A DNA stretch of 64,000 nt from Chitinophaga horti (GTDB lineage: Bacteria; Bacteroidota; Bacteroidia; Chitinophagales; Chitinophagaceae): NCBI RefSeq assembly GCF_022867795.2, contig NZ_CP107006.1:4774001-4838000 (forward strand). Direction: 5' to 3'. Of this stretch, positions 45,774 through 54,346 are shown piece by piece. The first letter of the stretch is position 1, and every line of letters starts with the position of its first letter. The notes under the pieces are model-generated. The model saw only the letters and a list, made by a program, of their open reading frames with translations, ran no database searches and was not told where the DNA came from. The position numbers and the translations under genes were made by a program.

Positions 45774-46336
45774 GCTTCTGTATATTGGCCGGTCTTTTTT
45801 ATCAATCCTTTAAAATATTCCTTCAACCTTTTGTTGGCTTTGTGTAGCTGAAAGTTGACCGTACCTTCCGACAACTGTAACAATTGCGCGATCTCCGACG
45901 GATGATATTCCTGGAAACGATGCAGCCGGAAAATCTCACGCTGCCGGGCCGTCAACTGGCGTAAAGCGCGATCGATGCCTTCCTCTATATCTTTTGATTC
46001 CATATGATCGGTGGCTTCGGCACGATGCTCGTTCACCACGGCATCCGTGAGCGTTTCGATCACCAATATCTTTTTCCGCAGGATGTTGAATGTGGCATTG
46101 CGGGTGGCTACGCTTAAGTAGGCTTTCAGGCTGCTGCTGATTTCTAAAGTGGCGCGTTTCTGCCAGAGGCTGTGCAGCACATCGGCCGCAATTTCCTCGG
46201 CCTCTTCGCTGTTGCTGTTATAATAGAAAGCGGTGTTCGTGAGCTCCCTGTAATACTTTACAAAAAGCACTTCAAACGCTTTGTGATCATCCTGCCGGAT
46301 ATACTCCCATAAAAGTTCATCTACATGCTGGCTCAT
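45770..46336 (-). CDS. ECF RNA polymerase sigma factor (FecI-like)
   Basis: Directs RNA polymerase to target promoters when released by FecR. 188 residues from ATG 46336; the ATG at 46369 adds a weak extension. Sigma-70 region 2 (~20-90, with ADVLHSLWQKR) and region 4 (~125-180, with LTARQREIFRLHRFQEYHPSEIA and LSEGTVNFQLHKANKRLKEY as helix-turn-helix). It heads a four-gene unit: sigma, FecR, TonB receptor, phosphatase. Two near-identical 16-bp direct repeats lie 64-129 bp upstream. Confidence 0.95.
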   Translation of the reverse strand: MSQHVDELLWEYIRQDDHKAFEVLFVKYYRELTNTAFYYNSNSEEAEEIAADVLHSLWQKRATLEISSSLKAYLSVATRNATFNILRKKILVIETLTDAVVNEHRAEATDHMESKDIEEGIDRALRQLTARQREIFRLHRFQEYHPSEIAQLLQLSEGTVNFQLHKANKRLKEYFKGLIKKTGQYTEA

Positions 46337-46399
46337 AACCGCTATATCCCTGTTCACATAAAAAGACACATTTTGGAGATGATTTTTATACGGAGACGT

Positions 46400-46465
46400 G
46401 TTACCATAAGGTTAACATAGCGAATGCTACGCTGGTGGGGATTGCGTATGTTACTGTAAGGTTAA
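46400..46465 (-). promoter_or_regulatory. Two 16-bp direct repeats upstream of the ECF sigma gene
   Basis: GTTACCATAAGGTTAA (46400-46415) and GTTACTGTAAGGTTAA (46450-46465), 14/16 identical, start-to-start 50 bp, i.e. about five helical turns. They lie in the promoter zone of the sigma-FecR-receptor unit and may be activator sites or sigma-dependent -35-type elements (minus-strand TTAACCTTA). Confidence 0.5.
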
Positions 46466-46493
46466 GAAACAGGCGGAGCGGAGGGGACTCCCC

Positions 46494-46562
46494 TGCGTCT
46501 CGTAGGGACGAAGGTTTACTTATGCGACAAAGCCACGCTGCGTCGCATAGGGGCGAAGTTTA
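46494..46562. repeat. Imperfect tandem repeat with hairpin
   Basis: TGCGTCTCGTAGGGACGAAG (46494-46513) and TGCGTCGCATAGGGGCGAAG (46539-46558), each followed by a GTTTA-like tail. Between them, TATGCGAC (46521-46528) and GTCGCATA (46542-46549) form an 8-bp hairpin. AGGGGACTCCCCT just before is also palindromic. It may be the terminator/REP-like element of the lipoprotein gene ending at 46643. Confidence 0.5.
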
Positions 46563-46642
46563 GGCCGCATTGCAGGGCCAGACTATGAATTGGCCCGCGC
46601 CCATGGCGTTTCCCGATGCGATCAATGAACAAATAGTGAGAA

Positions 46643-46963
46643 TTAGTGGCCGAACTTCTCCACCCCAAACACCAGGAACCCGGGAGTCGGAATGCCATAC
46701 GCTCGACAAATGCTTGGTTCGGGATCTTTCTCGTAAGAAAAATTGATGACGGTACCTGAGACTTGAAACTCGCCGGGCAGGTTAGTGGCGCGTATATCGA
46801 TACTGTCGTGCCCACTGGGGATACGTATAAACCAACCGCCGCAGGCCATCCAATCCTCCCCTCTCACTACACCTTTTACAATAGGGGGATGCGTACTTTG
46901 CTTACCGCAAGCAGCAAGCAGGCCAAGGGCTACAATCATTACAACGATGGAATATATTTTCAT
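46643..46963 (-). CDS. Small lipoprotein, unknown
   Basis: 106 residues with a signal peptide and clear lipobox LLAAC (Cys19). The mature part contains GEDWMACGGWFIRIPSGHDSIDI and CRAYGIPTPGFLVFGVEKFGH. Two further Cys residues could pair. No family recognised. It lies between the ECF operon and another lipoprotein gene on the same strand; the gap to the latter is 53 bp, so they may share a transcript. Confidence 0.7.
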   Translation of the reverse strand: MKIYSIVVMIVALGLLAACGKQSTHPPIVKGVVRGEDWMACGGWFIRIPSGHDSIDIRATNLPGEFQVSGTVINFSYEKDPEPSICRAYGIPTPGFLVFGVEKFGH

Positions 46964-47016
46964 ATGGGGGACAGTTTGTGCTTATAAAACGCCCGTACCG
47001 GCAGAATGTTACAGCT

Positions 47017-47886
47017 CTATTGTTTACACTTCCAGTCTGTATAATAAGTGTGGGAAGCAGTATTGCTACTTACAGACTGGTAACTGGTTACATAACCGAT
47101 GTTGTTCACGATGTGGTTGGAGTAATCCCTGCGCTCTACCCGGTAGCTGCCCGACCATGACTCGGCCGACTTACGCAGGTGATGCGGCATCAGGTGGAGG
47201 TAGCCCAGGGCTTCCAGCAGGTCGAAGGAGATCATAGCGTCACCGCGTTCCTCGTCGTACACCACCCCGTTTACCGGCGCATGGCCGTAGTCGTAGGTAT
47301 ACACCAGGCGTAAACCTGTGGTATCACGGTCGGCGATGGAGAGAATGTTGCCATGCGTATCGTAAGCCACGTTAAACACGCCGCTGAGGTCATTGCCCCA
47401 GGTAAACTTCACCAGGCGGCCCTGTTTGTCGTAAAAATAGTTCACCAGCAACGAGAAGCCTGGCTGGCCCTCGCGGGTTGCGCGGAACAGGCTTTGAATC
47501 ACCCGGCCTGCACTATCTACCTTAGCGGAAAGCAGCCGATGCCCGTCCGCAGAGCGCTCCAGGAACACGTTACCGCCATCGCGCACTACCTTTAAATCGA
47601 AGTGCCGGCTGTAAGCTGCCGCCGTATTGCTTTGCAGCACATAAGCATCGCCTGCCGCATTATAGGTTTTACGATATATATATGGGTAACCATTTGCATT
47701 TTTATCCATACCACTGCCATTGCCCCAGCCAAAGCGCTCGGGCTCACATTCTACGGCTACATCCGGCGCAAAGCCTGGCTTTACCGGCAATAACGCATCA
47801 TCCGTCTTTCCGCAGGAAAACCCTTGCGAACAGAGTATTAGCAAAAGAACCACCCGTAGCAAAATGCTAGCGTTTTTTTGACTCAT
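47017..47886 (-). CDS. Lipoprotein with YD-repeat-like motifs (distant fourth paralog)
   Basis: 289 residues from ATG 47886, preferred over an upstream TTG. Signal peptide with a lipobox-like GFSC (Cys20). YD-like strand-turn units follow: LLVNYFYDKQGRLVKFTWGN, FNVAYDTHGNILSIAD and LVYTYDYGH. The organisation resembles the three tandem lipoproteins at 9058-11847, but similarity outside these units is low. The C-terminus is short and Cys-containing (DWKCKQ). The role is unknown, probably surface-exposed or periplasmic. Confidence 0.72.
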   Translation of the reverse strand: MSQKNASILLRVVLLLILCSQGFSCGKTDDALLPVKPGFAPDVAVECEPERFGWGNGSGMDKNANGYPYIYRKTYNAAGDAYVLQSNTAAAYSRHFDLKVVRDGGNVFLERSADGHRLLSAKVDSAGRVIQSLFRATREGQPGFSLLVNYFYDKQGRLVKFTWGNDLSGVFNVAYDTHGNILSIADRDTTGLRLVYTYDYGHAPVNGVVYDEERGDAMISFDLLEALGYLHLMPHHLRKSAESWSGSYRVERRDYSNHIVNNIGYVTSYQSVSSNTASHTYYTDWKCKQ

Positions 47887-48172
47887 AGTAATTGCATTAA
47901 GCAATAAATGATGCGAATAACAAGGTGGAGATTCAAAAGATATGAGTTAACAGAAAAAGGGGTACGATAGAAATAGTATCACAAAAATAGGCAACTTATA
48001 GTTGCCCGCGGTAAACTGCGTATTATATTTTTGGATTTAATATTTAAAATAGCTTAATGTATGGGCAGAGGCGGTCCGCCGCTTCAGTAAGCCGCCAGGC
48101 TGAAAACACCACTTGCAGCGCGATAAAGGCGAGACGACGGTAGCTGGAGTACAGCCAACAGGTATTTTCTGC
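47887..48172. other. Intergenic region, structured, no gene
   Basis: About 290 bp without a convincing gene. AT-rich promoter-like DNA near 48021-48060, then a GC-rich stretch with the palindrome GGCGG-T-CCGCC (48070-48080) followed by a partner GCCGCC at 48091-48096. It separates the lipoprotein promoter from the fabF terminator. Confidence 0.5.
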
Positions 48173-48174
48173 AC

Positions 48175-48205
48175 AAAAAAGACCGGGCACTCAAAGCGCC
48201 CGGTC
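48175..48205 (-). terminator. fabF terminator
   Basis: GACCGGGC / GCCCGGTC stem (48181-48188, 48198-48205), then T6 in transcript sense; 24 bp past the fabF stop. Confidence 0.85.
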
Positions 48206-48228
48206 TCCCAATTACTATATCGAGTAAG

Positions 48229-49491
48229 TTATTTCACGTATTTCTTAAATACCGCGATCGCATTGTGACCACCGAAACCGAAGGTGTTACTCATCGCCAC
48301 GTTGATCTCACGCTGCTGCGCCTGGCCAATAGTGAGGTTAATGCCCTGCGGAACGTTCGGGTCTACGTTGGTTGTATTGATGGTCGGCGGTACCAGGCTA
48401 TCGGAAATAGCTTTGATACAGGCGATAGCTTCAATAGCACCAGCTGCACCCAAAAGGTGACCGGTCATTGATTTGGTAGCGCTCACGTTCAGTTTTTTTG
48501 CGTGCTCGCCAAACAGGGTGTTGATGGCCTTCAGCTCGCTCAGGTCGCCCAGCGGGGTAGAAGTAGCGTGTGCATTGATGTAATCCACGTCTTCCAGCGT
48601 AAGCTCGGCATCTTCCAGCGCCTGCTGCATACCCAGTCTTGCACCCAAACCTTCCGGATGGGTAGCTGTGAGGTGGTAAGCATCAGCGGTCATCGCGCCA
48701 CCTACCATTTCACCATATATAGTTGCACCACGGGCAATCGCGTGATCGTAATCTTCGAGGATAAGCGCTCCTGCACCTTCACCCATTACGAAACCGTCAC
48801 GGTCCACGTCGAAGGGACGGGCGGCGCTGGTTGGATCGTCGTTACGGGTAGAAAGGGCTTTAAGGGCGTTAAAGCCAGCAATACCAGCGCGGGTTACCGG
48901 AGCTTCGGAACCACCTGCTATGATCATATTGGCTTTACCCATGCGTACATAGTTAAATGCATCTACCAGCGCACTGTTGGAAGAGGCACAGGCCGAAATG
49001 GTACAATAGTTAATACCCATCAGGCCATACTTCATCGCGATCTGACCGGCAGCAATGTCGGATATCAGTCGGGGAATGAAGAAAGGATTGAACTTAGGAA
49101 CGAAGTTAGCCTGCGCAAACTCGATGATCTGGTCTTCGAAGGTTTGCATACCGCCGTTGCCTGACGCCCAGATCACACCGAACTTGGTACGATCGATCTT
49201 CTCCAGGTCCACGTTGGCGCTTTTAATAGCCTCTTCGGCCACTACCATCGCGTATTGAGTAAACAGGTCCATCTTACGGGCCTCTTTCTTCTCAATGAAG
49301 TCATCTATGTTTAAGCCTTTCAGCTCACAGGCAAATTTTGTTTTGAAGTCTGTAGTATCAAACCTGGTAATAGGTCCTGCACCACTTTTGCCGGCTTTCA
49401 GGTTATTCCAGAATGTGTTAACGTCGTTACCAAGCGGCGTTATCGCTCCCAGGCCGGTAATCACTACTCTTCTCAGTGTAACAGTGCGCAT
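48229..49491 (-). CDS. fabF: Beta-ketoacyl-ACP synthase II
   Basis: Condenses malonyl-ACP with acyl-ACP in fatty acid elongation; cytosolic homodimer. 420 residues: RRVVITGLGAITPLG at the N-terminus, nucleophile Cys in ISACASSNSAL (~168), catalytic His residues in NAHATSTPLGD (~308) and NTFGFGGHNA (~405), and the DTTDFKT-type early loop. Length normal. acpP is not adjacent here, and fabF is transcribed alone. A -7 box lies 27 bp upstream. Confidence 0.97.
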   Translation of the reverse strand: MRTVTLRRVVITGLGAITPLGNDVNTFWNNLKAGKSGAGPITRFDTTDFKTKFACELKGLNIDDFIEKKEARKMDLFTQYAMVVAEEAIKSANVDLEKIDRTKFGVIWASGNGGMQTFEDQIIEFAQANFVPKFNPFFIPRLISDIAAGQIAMKYGLMGINYCTISACASSNSALVDAFNYVRMGKANMIIAGGSEAPVTRAGIAGFNALKALSTRNDDPTSAARPFDVDRDGFVMGEGAGALILEDYDHAIARGATIYGEMVGGAMTADAYHLTATHPEGLGARLGMQQALEDAELTLEDVDYINAHATSTPLGDLSELKAINTLFGEHAKKLNVSATKSMTGHLLGAAGAIEAIACIKAISDSLVPPTINTTNVDPNVPQGINLTIGQAQQREINVAMSNTFGFGGHNAIAVFKKYVK

Positions 49492-49517
49492 ATTTATTTC
49501 TATAAGATTAAGAGCCG

Positions 49518-49525
49518 CAAATTTA
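49518..49525 (-). promoter_or_regulatory. -7 box of fabF
   Basis: Minus-strand TAAATTTG matches TAnnTTTG, 27 bp before the ATG. Confidence 0.5.
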
Positions 49526-49656
49526 GTTACTTATTATTAAGATTACGCATATACATAGAGAAAATTTTCTATGTCTTTCAATTTTATTTAATGCGTATAA
49601 AACCGCCGTGGTTGCTAATCTCCGGCTAAACAGTTTTTCTCTTATGAAAATTCATC

Positions 49657-52386
49657 CTAAAACTGGAGGTAAATTGGCAGCATCGGCTCGCTGGATTTCA
49701 CCTGCGCCAGCACCCAAATGAAGATCACCATAACGGCCACGCTCCCCCACAATGGCAGCCGCGCTAACCGCAATTCCATCTTCTGCCAGGTTAAATGCGG
49801 CATAAAGTGCAACACAAAACCTGCCAGCATCAGCGCAAACACCGCCGGGTAACCGCTCACCACGCTCACGAATAAATCTCCACGGAAGTCGTACGCCACC
49901 TGGTGCAACAGGCTCAACGCAATATCAAAGGTGCGGGCGTGAAAGAAGATCCAGCAGAAACATACGAAGTGGAAGGTAAACAGGATGCCCGCCACGCGTA
50001 GTGCCATCCGTTTCGGGCCGGTCCATTTGTCCCAGCCCCGGGCTTTCATAAAGTTCATACGGGTTTTGTCCAGTCCGAGCATAAGCCCATGCAAGGCGCC
50101 CCATAATATAAATGTCCAGTTGGCGCCATGCCAGAAGCCTCCTATCAACATGGTTAAAAACTGGTTGATGTATTGCCGCACTTTACCCTTACGGTTGCCG
50201 CCCAGCGGAATATACAGGTAATCGCGCAGCCAGGAGGAGAGCGAAATATGCCAGCGCCGCCAGAACTCGGTAATGCTCGCACTCTTGTACGGCGTGTCGA
50301 AGTTCTGCGGGATCTTAAACCCGGTCCAGCGGGCTATACCAATGGCCATATCGGAGTAACCGGAAAAGTCGCAATAGATCACCAACGCATACCCATACAC
50401 GCCCAACAGGCATTCAAGACCGGTATGGCGGCTGGGATCATCAAAAATAAATACCACGAAGTTCTGGTAGATGAGGTCGGAGATGATCACTTTTTTGATC
50501 AGCCCTCCTAGTATCAGGTACATGCCTTTCCCAATATCCTCCGCATCCACATGAAAAGGCTTATAGATCTGCGGAATAAAGTCGGCCGCCCGAACGATAG
50601 GCCCCATCATCAGTTTGGGGAAAAAGGAAAGGAAGAATAAATAATCCAGGAAGTCGGTGACGGGATTGATCTCCTTCCGGTACACGTCAATGGTATAACT
50701 GAGGTTCTCGAAGGTATAGAACGAAATCCCGATAGGCAGCAACAGCCCAAGCGGGGTAATGTGCCCGTGCGACAAATCATTCCACACGCCGATAAAGAAG
50801 TCGGTGTATTTGAACAGGAACAGCAGCCCCAGGTTAATGATGATACTAAATACCAGTAAGGCTTTGCGTGTTCGCTGGCTTTGCGACCGGTGAATGGTGT
50901 TCGACAAATAGAAATCGACGATGGCCGCAATGATCACCAACCCCACGTACATACCGCAGGCCTTGTAAAAGAAGTAAAGCGAAAACAGGGTAAACACCCA
51001 CACCCGGCCACGGATGCTGTTGCTCACCAGTTGGTAACATACCAGGAAGGCGGCGAAAAAGAAGAGAAAGAAGGCGCTGTTAAACAGTATCGGATCTTTT
51101 GGATCGTACAGCAATTGCGAGATAAGCTTCTCCAGCGTTAACATGTTACTATAGGTTATGGTATTTTTAAAAGCCTTCAGGATGGCCTCTGCCAGCAAAG
51201 TCCCCTGCAGGTTGTAGCCGGTTGCGTTAAAATGTAAATGGTCGGCGGCCCAGCCACGGCTAAAGCGGGCGTCACTTTTCATGATGTTATAAAAGTCCCA
51301 GCAGGCCAGTCCTTCCGCCCGACAGTAGCTGACGATCTCGTTACGGAGCACGGCTACGTGGGCATTGGTCCTGAACTTACTGCGGTAATAGGTTTTATAT
51401 TTCCCGTTCACTTTTTTACGATAGGGTGTTCTCACCGCCTTCCCCATCCCGCTGGGCGGCGTGGTTAAAATGAACACGGTTCCTTCCGGACTGGCCTTGC
51501 GCAAGGTGGTAACCGTCTCGTCGATCTCCGCACGAAACTGGCTGGCAGACAAATACCCGAAGGCCTCATTGGTACCCAGCGATAATATCACCAGGTTGGG
51601 CCGCAGCCAGGCCGCCTGTACCTGCAGGCTCAGGTCCATATTATTATAATTGGAAAACATGGCTCCATTAATTCCTACGGTGTGATATAATAACCCCTTC
51701 TGCCCGTTACGTAACACCGCCCCGTAAAATTTCGTATCTGGCACACCGGACCAGCGCAGGCCCATGGTAGTGGTGCCTTCAGGGAAACGCAGCGTAGCCA
51801 TCGACAAACCATTACCCGCTCCCGGCAGTGGTTGCACCGACGCATCGCCGAGGGCGCCGCCTTCGTACAATACTTCTGCTGTGCTGATGGTGCCGCTCCG
51901 CAACGTCAGGCTCAGGTCGGCCGAAGGTTGCTGGGAGTATAATACAATACCGCCCGGACCCGTATACCAGTTGGTTTTCTCTACCACCCTGGCTGCCTGC
52001 CAGGCCGAGTTGGTCCCCCAGTGATAATCTGTCGGACCGTTGGTTTTCGCTACATTATACGGAAATACATATCCGCGCCCCGCATTCCCAAACTGCTCCT
52101 GCAACTTTGCCGCTACCGTACCCGGAAAAAAGCCTGCCTGCAGGTGCGAATCGCCCAGGTGAAGTACCGATACTTCGTCTGCATTTTCCGCTTTGCGAAA
52201 AAATGGTACCAGGCAGCTGTCGTTCATCAGCTGATTCACGATGCCCACCGGCGAAAAGACCGGCTTGGCCGTCGCTACTTTTTTTACAGGTTTCTTTTTG
52301 GTACGTTGCGCCGTCGCCGTTACTGTCCCTAATATGAGTAAACTGGCAATCGCAGCTTTACTAATGCGTTTCCAGTTTATATTCAT
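49657..52386 (-). CDS. SGNH-hydrolase/MBOAT O-acyltransferase fusion
   Basis: Single-chain O-acetylation enzyme, 909 residues. Signal peptide or first helix (~10-27), a Lys-rich linker, then an SGNH domain (~70-410) with block I HLGDSHLQAG (Ser80), LSLGTNEAF and a DHLHFNATGY Asp-His block. About 11 membrane helices follow, forming an AlgI-type MBOAT domain (~430-909) with the invariant His in GGFWHGANWTF (~750). In PatA/PatB and AlgI/AlgJ systems the membrane channel and the SGNH transferase are separate proteins; here they are joined, SGNH first. It overlaps the upstream SGNH gene by 26 bp. Target: probably an exported polysaccharide or peptidoglycan (inference). Confidence 0.93.
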   Translation of the reverse strand: MNINWKRISKAAIASLLILGTVTATAQRTKKKPVKKVATAKPVFSPVGIVNQLMNDSCLVPFFRKAENADEVSVLHLGDSHLQAGFFPGTVAAKLQEQFGNAGRGYVFPYNVAKTNGPTDYHWGTNSAWQAARVVEKTNWYTGPGGIVLYSQQPSADLSLTLRSGTISTAEVLYEGGALGDASVQPLPGAGNGLSMATLRFPEGTTTMGLRWSGVPDTKFYGAVLRNGQKGLLYHTVGINGAMFSNYNNMDLSLQVQAAWLRPNLVILSLGTNEAFGYLSASQFRAEIDETVTTLRKASPEGTVFILTTPPSGMGKAVRTPYRKKVNGKYKTYYRSKFRTNAHVAVLRNEIVSYCRAEGLACWDFYNIMKSDARFSRGWAADHLHFNATGYNLQGTLLAEAILKAFKNTITYSNMLTLEKLISQLLYDPKDPILFNSAFFLFFFAAFLVCYQLVSNSIRGRVWVFTLFSLYFFYKACGMYVGLVIIAAIVDFYLSNTIHRSQSQRTRKALLVFSIIINLGLLFLFKYTDFFIGVWNDLSHGHITPLGLLLPIGISFYTFENLSYTIDVYRKEINPVTDFLDYLFFLSFFPKLMMGPIVRAADFIPQIYKPFHVDAEDIGKGMYLILGGLIKKVIISDLIYQNFVVFIFDDPSRHTGLECLLGVYGYALVIYCDFSGYSDMAIGIARWTGFKIPQNFDTPYKSASITEFWRRWHISLSSWLRDYLYIPLGGNRKGKVRQYINQFLTMLIGGFWHGANWTFILWGALHGLMLGLDKTRMNFMKARGWDKWTGPKRMALRVAGILFTFHFVCFCWIFFHARTFDIALSLLHQVAYDFRGDLFVSVVSGYPAVFALMLAGFVLHFMPHLTWQKMELRLARLPLWGSVAVMVIFIWVLAQVKSSEPMLPIYLQF

Positions 52387-53746
52387 CCATGATGGCTTTG
52401 TACAGCAGCTCCCCTACTTTAGAGGCGCCGCGGAAGTTGAAGTGTGTATAATCTTTATTGGCCAGCGCCGTATCGCTCTCCACCCACTTTTTCATAGAAC
52501 CTTCACCACCCATGGCGTGGAACAGGTTCCAGTAGGCGAAGCCGTACTTGCTGGCTATTTTATGTTGTGTTTTCAGCAGGGCTTTTACGCCAGGCGCGGT
52601 AACGTAGGTACCGTTCTTACGGTACGACTTGTCTGCACAACCCACCATTAATATAGAGGTATGCGGCAGCACCTGGCGCAGGGAGTCGGCCACTTTGCTC
52701 ATGGGTTTTTCGTACCAGTCGTAGTCGGTCAGCTCGGGCTTCCAGAGTACGTTGGCGCCGTAATGCAATACCACCAGGTCGTAGGGCCGTACGCGTTGTA
52801 CATCCTCCCACATCTGCCTGGAGAGTTTAGCCATCTCAATACCGCTGATGCCGCGAAAGGAGAAGTTATCGACATAAATGCCCTGTCCGTCCTCGAACGC
52901 CGCACCGTACACCGGCAGCTGATCGTCCCCATTAAAGCTGAGGGTTACATCGGTACGGGTCGAATCCAGGTGAATGGTGACCGCATTCAGCGCCTCGCCG
53001 CCCTGCAGCGGCACACTTTTGTCGTTCACCAGCAGGTTGCCATTCGCATTGCCGTACAACACGCTTACCTCGCCAAAGTGGTCGAGGTGCGGACGCTTCA
53101 CCGGCACATAACGAATCCAGCTTTGTCCTGAAGGGTAAAAGGTATGGCCCGATAAACCCAGTGCCACGCTGGCCGGGGGATCGTTTTTATAGTGATAATC
53201 TTTCCAGTTTTTAGAGAAGGTATGCCCGATGCTCGTACGGAACGATGCCACGATGGACGTAGCAGGTACGAATCCCACACCGTTACCGCCAAAGTAGGCC
53301 TGCAAGCGGTCTCGAAGGTCCTGGGTGATAAGATCGCCTTCGATCATAGAGTCGCCGAAGTAGGCTATACGTACTTTTTTACGTTTACCGGTCTGCAACT
53401 CGTGCAGCGCGTTCATGAAATGCGAAATACCGTATGAGGAGTCCTGTGGTTTAAGAATACCGTAATCGACCAGGCCGTCGTAAGTAAGATAATTGCGGGC
53501 AGTAATTATGCGGGGAGCAGCGGTAGAATCACCGTCTTTGGATGCCACTGTTACCGATTCAGGATCATCGCTGTCTTCCGTGCTGTCGGCCGGCGAAGAC
53601 TTCAGATCGGCCAGTATGTCCAGCGTGCGAAAGGTATGACCATTCAGGGAAAAGCTCCTGTTCACAAAAGAAATGGCGATCAGGCAGCCAAGTGTTGCGG
53701 TAATGATGAAGAGCGGATATGGATTTTTATTTCCTGTTGACGGCAT
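52361..53746 (-). CDS. Secreted or anchored SGNH/GDSL hydrolase-like protein
   Basis: 461 residues from ATG 53746. An N-terminal signal anchor (PLFIITATLGCLIAISFV) and a polar Asp/Ser-rich linker (~45-75) lead to an SGNH domain (~125-455) with IAYFGDSMIEGD (nucleophile Ser), VVLHYGANV (Asn block) and DYTHFNFRGA (Asp-His block). In length and style it resembles the SGNH half of the downstream fusion. The two genes overlap by 26 bp in different frames, so they are coupled and likely act on the same substrate, e.g. as acetyl acceptor-side transferase or as acetylesterase. Confidence 0.9.
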   Translation of the reverse strand: MPSTGNKNPYPLFIITATLGCLIAISFVNRSFSLNGHTFRTLDILADLKSSPADSTEDSDDPESVTVASKDGDSTAAPRIITARNYLTYDGLVDYGILKPQDSSYGISHFMNALHELQTGKRKKVRIAYFGDSMIEGDLITQDLRDRLQAYFGGNGVGFVPATSIVASFRTSIGHTFSKNWKDYHYKNDPPASVALGLSGHTFYPSGQSWIRYVPVKRPHLDHFGEVSVLYGNANGNLLVNDKSVPLQGGEALNAVTIHLDSTRTDVTLSFNGDDQLPVYGAAFEDGQGIYVDNFSFRGISGIEMAKLSRQMWEDVQRVRPYDLVVLHYGANVLWKPELTDYDWYEKPMSKVADSLRQVLPHTSILMVGCADKSYRKNGTYVTAPGVKALLKTQHKIASKYGFAYWNLFHAMGGEGSMKKWVESDTALANKDYTHFNFRGASKVGELLYKAIMDEYKLETH

Positions 53747-53775
53747 ATACAAATGAATGTTCTTAGGTAGTGGAC

Positions 53776-53807
53776 ATATCCAAAAACGGGATCACTTATT
53801 TGGATAT
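53776..53807. repeat. 9-bp inverted repeat upstream of the SGNH/MBOAT unit
   Basis: ATATCCAAA (53776-53784) and TTTGGATAT (53799-53807) around 14 bp, 30-60 bp before the SGNH start. It lies in the 78-bp gap behind the glucosaminidase stop and could be an operator or a weak terminator. Confidence 0.55.
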
Positions 53808-53824
53808 TGTTTCCGCGTACAAAA

Positions 53825-54346
53825 CTATTCTTTTGCCAGTTCTAAATTGCCATCGAGCTCATATAATTTATAACGTTTAATCATGGCCGATACCCTGGTA
53901 ATCCATATGTCTCCCGCGCTCGAATATCCCGAGTGCGACATATGTTTTAACCACACGGCCACATCCGTAGTACCTTTCAGCTGTGAGAACCACTTCTTCT
54001 TCGCGATCACTCTCGCAAAGTGTTTGTAGGACTCATCCACCGACTTGTACTCCCGGTATTTGGACCGGTAGGTTTCGCCGCGTTTGGCCAGGTTGTTTTT
54101 TCCCACGATGCCGAAGTGGTTCTTCAGCATTTTAGCATTACGACTGGTGCCCATGCCAGACTCCAACATCGCAACGCCTATCATCACACTGGCCGGTATC
54201 CCGGTTTCCTGCATCAGGGAAACCGCTACAGGGGAATACTCCTTGATGTAAGCTTTGGCCGTCCGAGTCTGCGCATGCGCAAACATCGAGCAAACACAAA
54301 GCCCGCCGATGAGTAAAGTCCTTCTGATATGTTTTCGAAGACGCAT
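53825..54346 (-). CDS. Glucosaminidase (GH73/FlgJ-like) domain protein
   Basis: Exported peptidoglycan hydrolase, probably cleaving GlcNAc-MurNAc bonds. 173 residues from ATG 54346; a TTG at 54358 is possible but unnecessary. Signal peptide to about AHAQ (~26), then a single glucosaminidase domain: GIPASVMIGVAMLESGMGTS with the probable catalytic Glu in MLESG, NHFGIVGKN, TYRSKYREYKSVDESYKHFAR and YSSAGDIWITRV. There is no LysM or other wall-binding domain. Confidence 0.9.
   Translation of the reverse strand: MRLRKHIRRTLLIGGLCVCSMFAHAQTRTAKAYIKEYSPVAVSLMQETGIPASVMIGVAMLESGMGTSRNAKMLKNHFGIVGKNNLAKRGETYRSKYREYKSVDESYKHFARVIAKKKWFSQLKGTTDVAVWLKHMSHSGYSSAGDIWITRVSAMIKRYKLYELDGNLELAKE

Noticed and set aside
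46516-46815. 99-codon minus-strand frame overlapping the small lipoprotein gene
   Set aside because: It runs out of frame through the repeat region and lacks a signal peptide or domain, whereas the overlapping frame at 46643-46963 has a clear lipobox.
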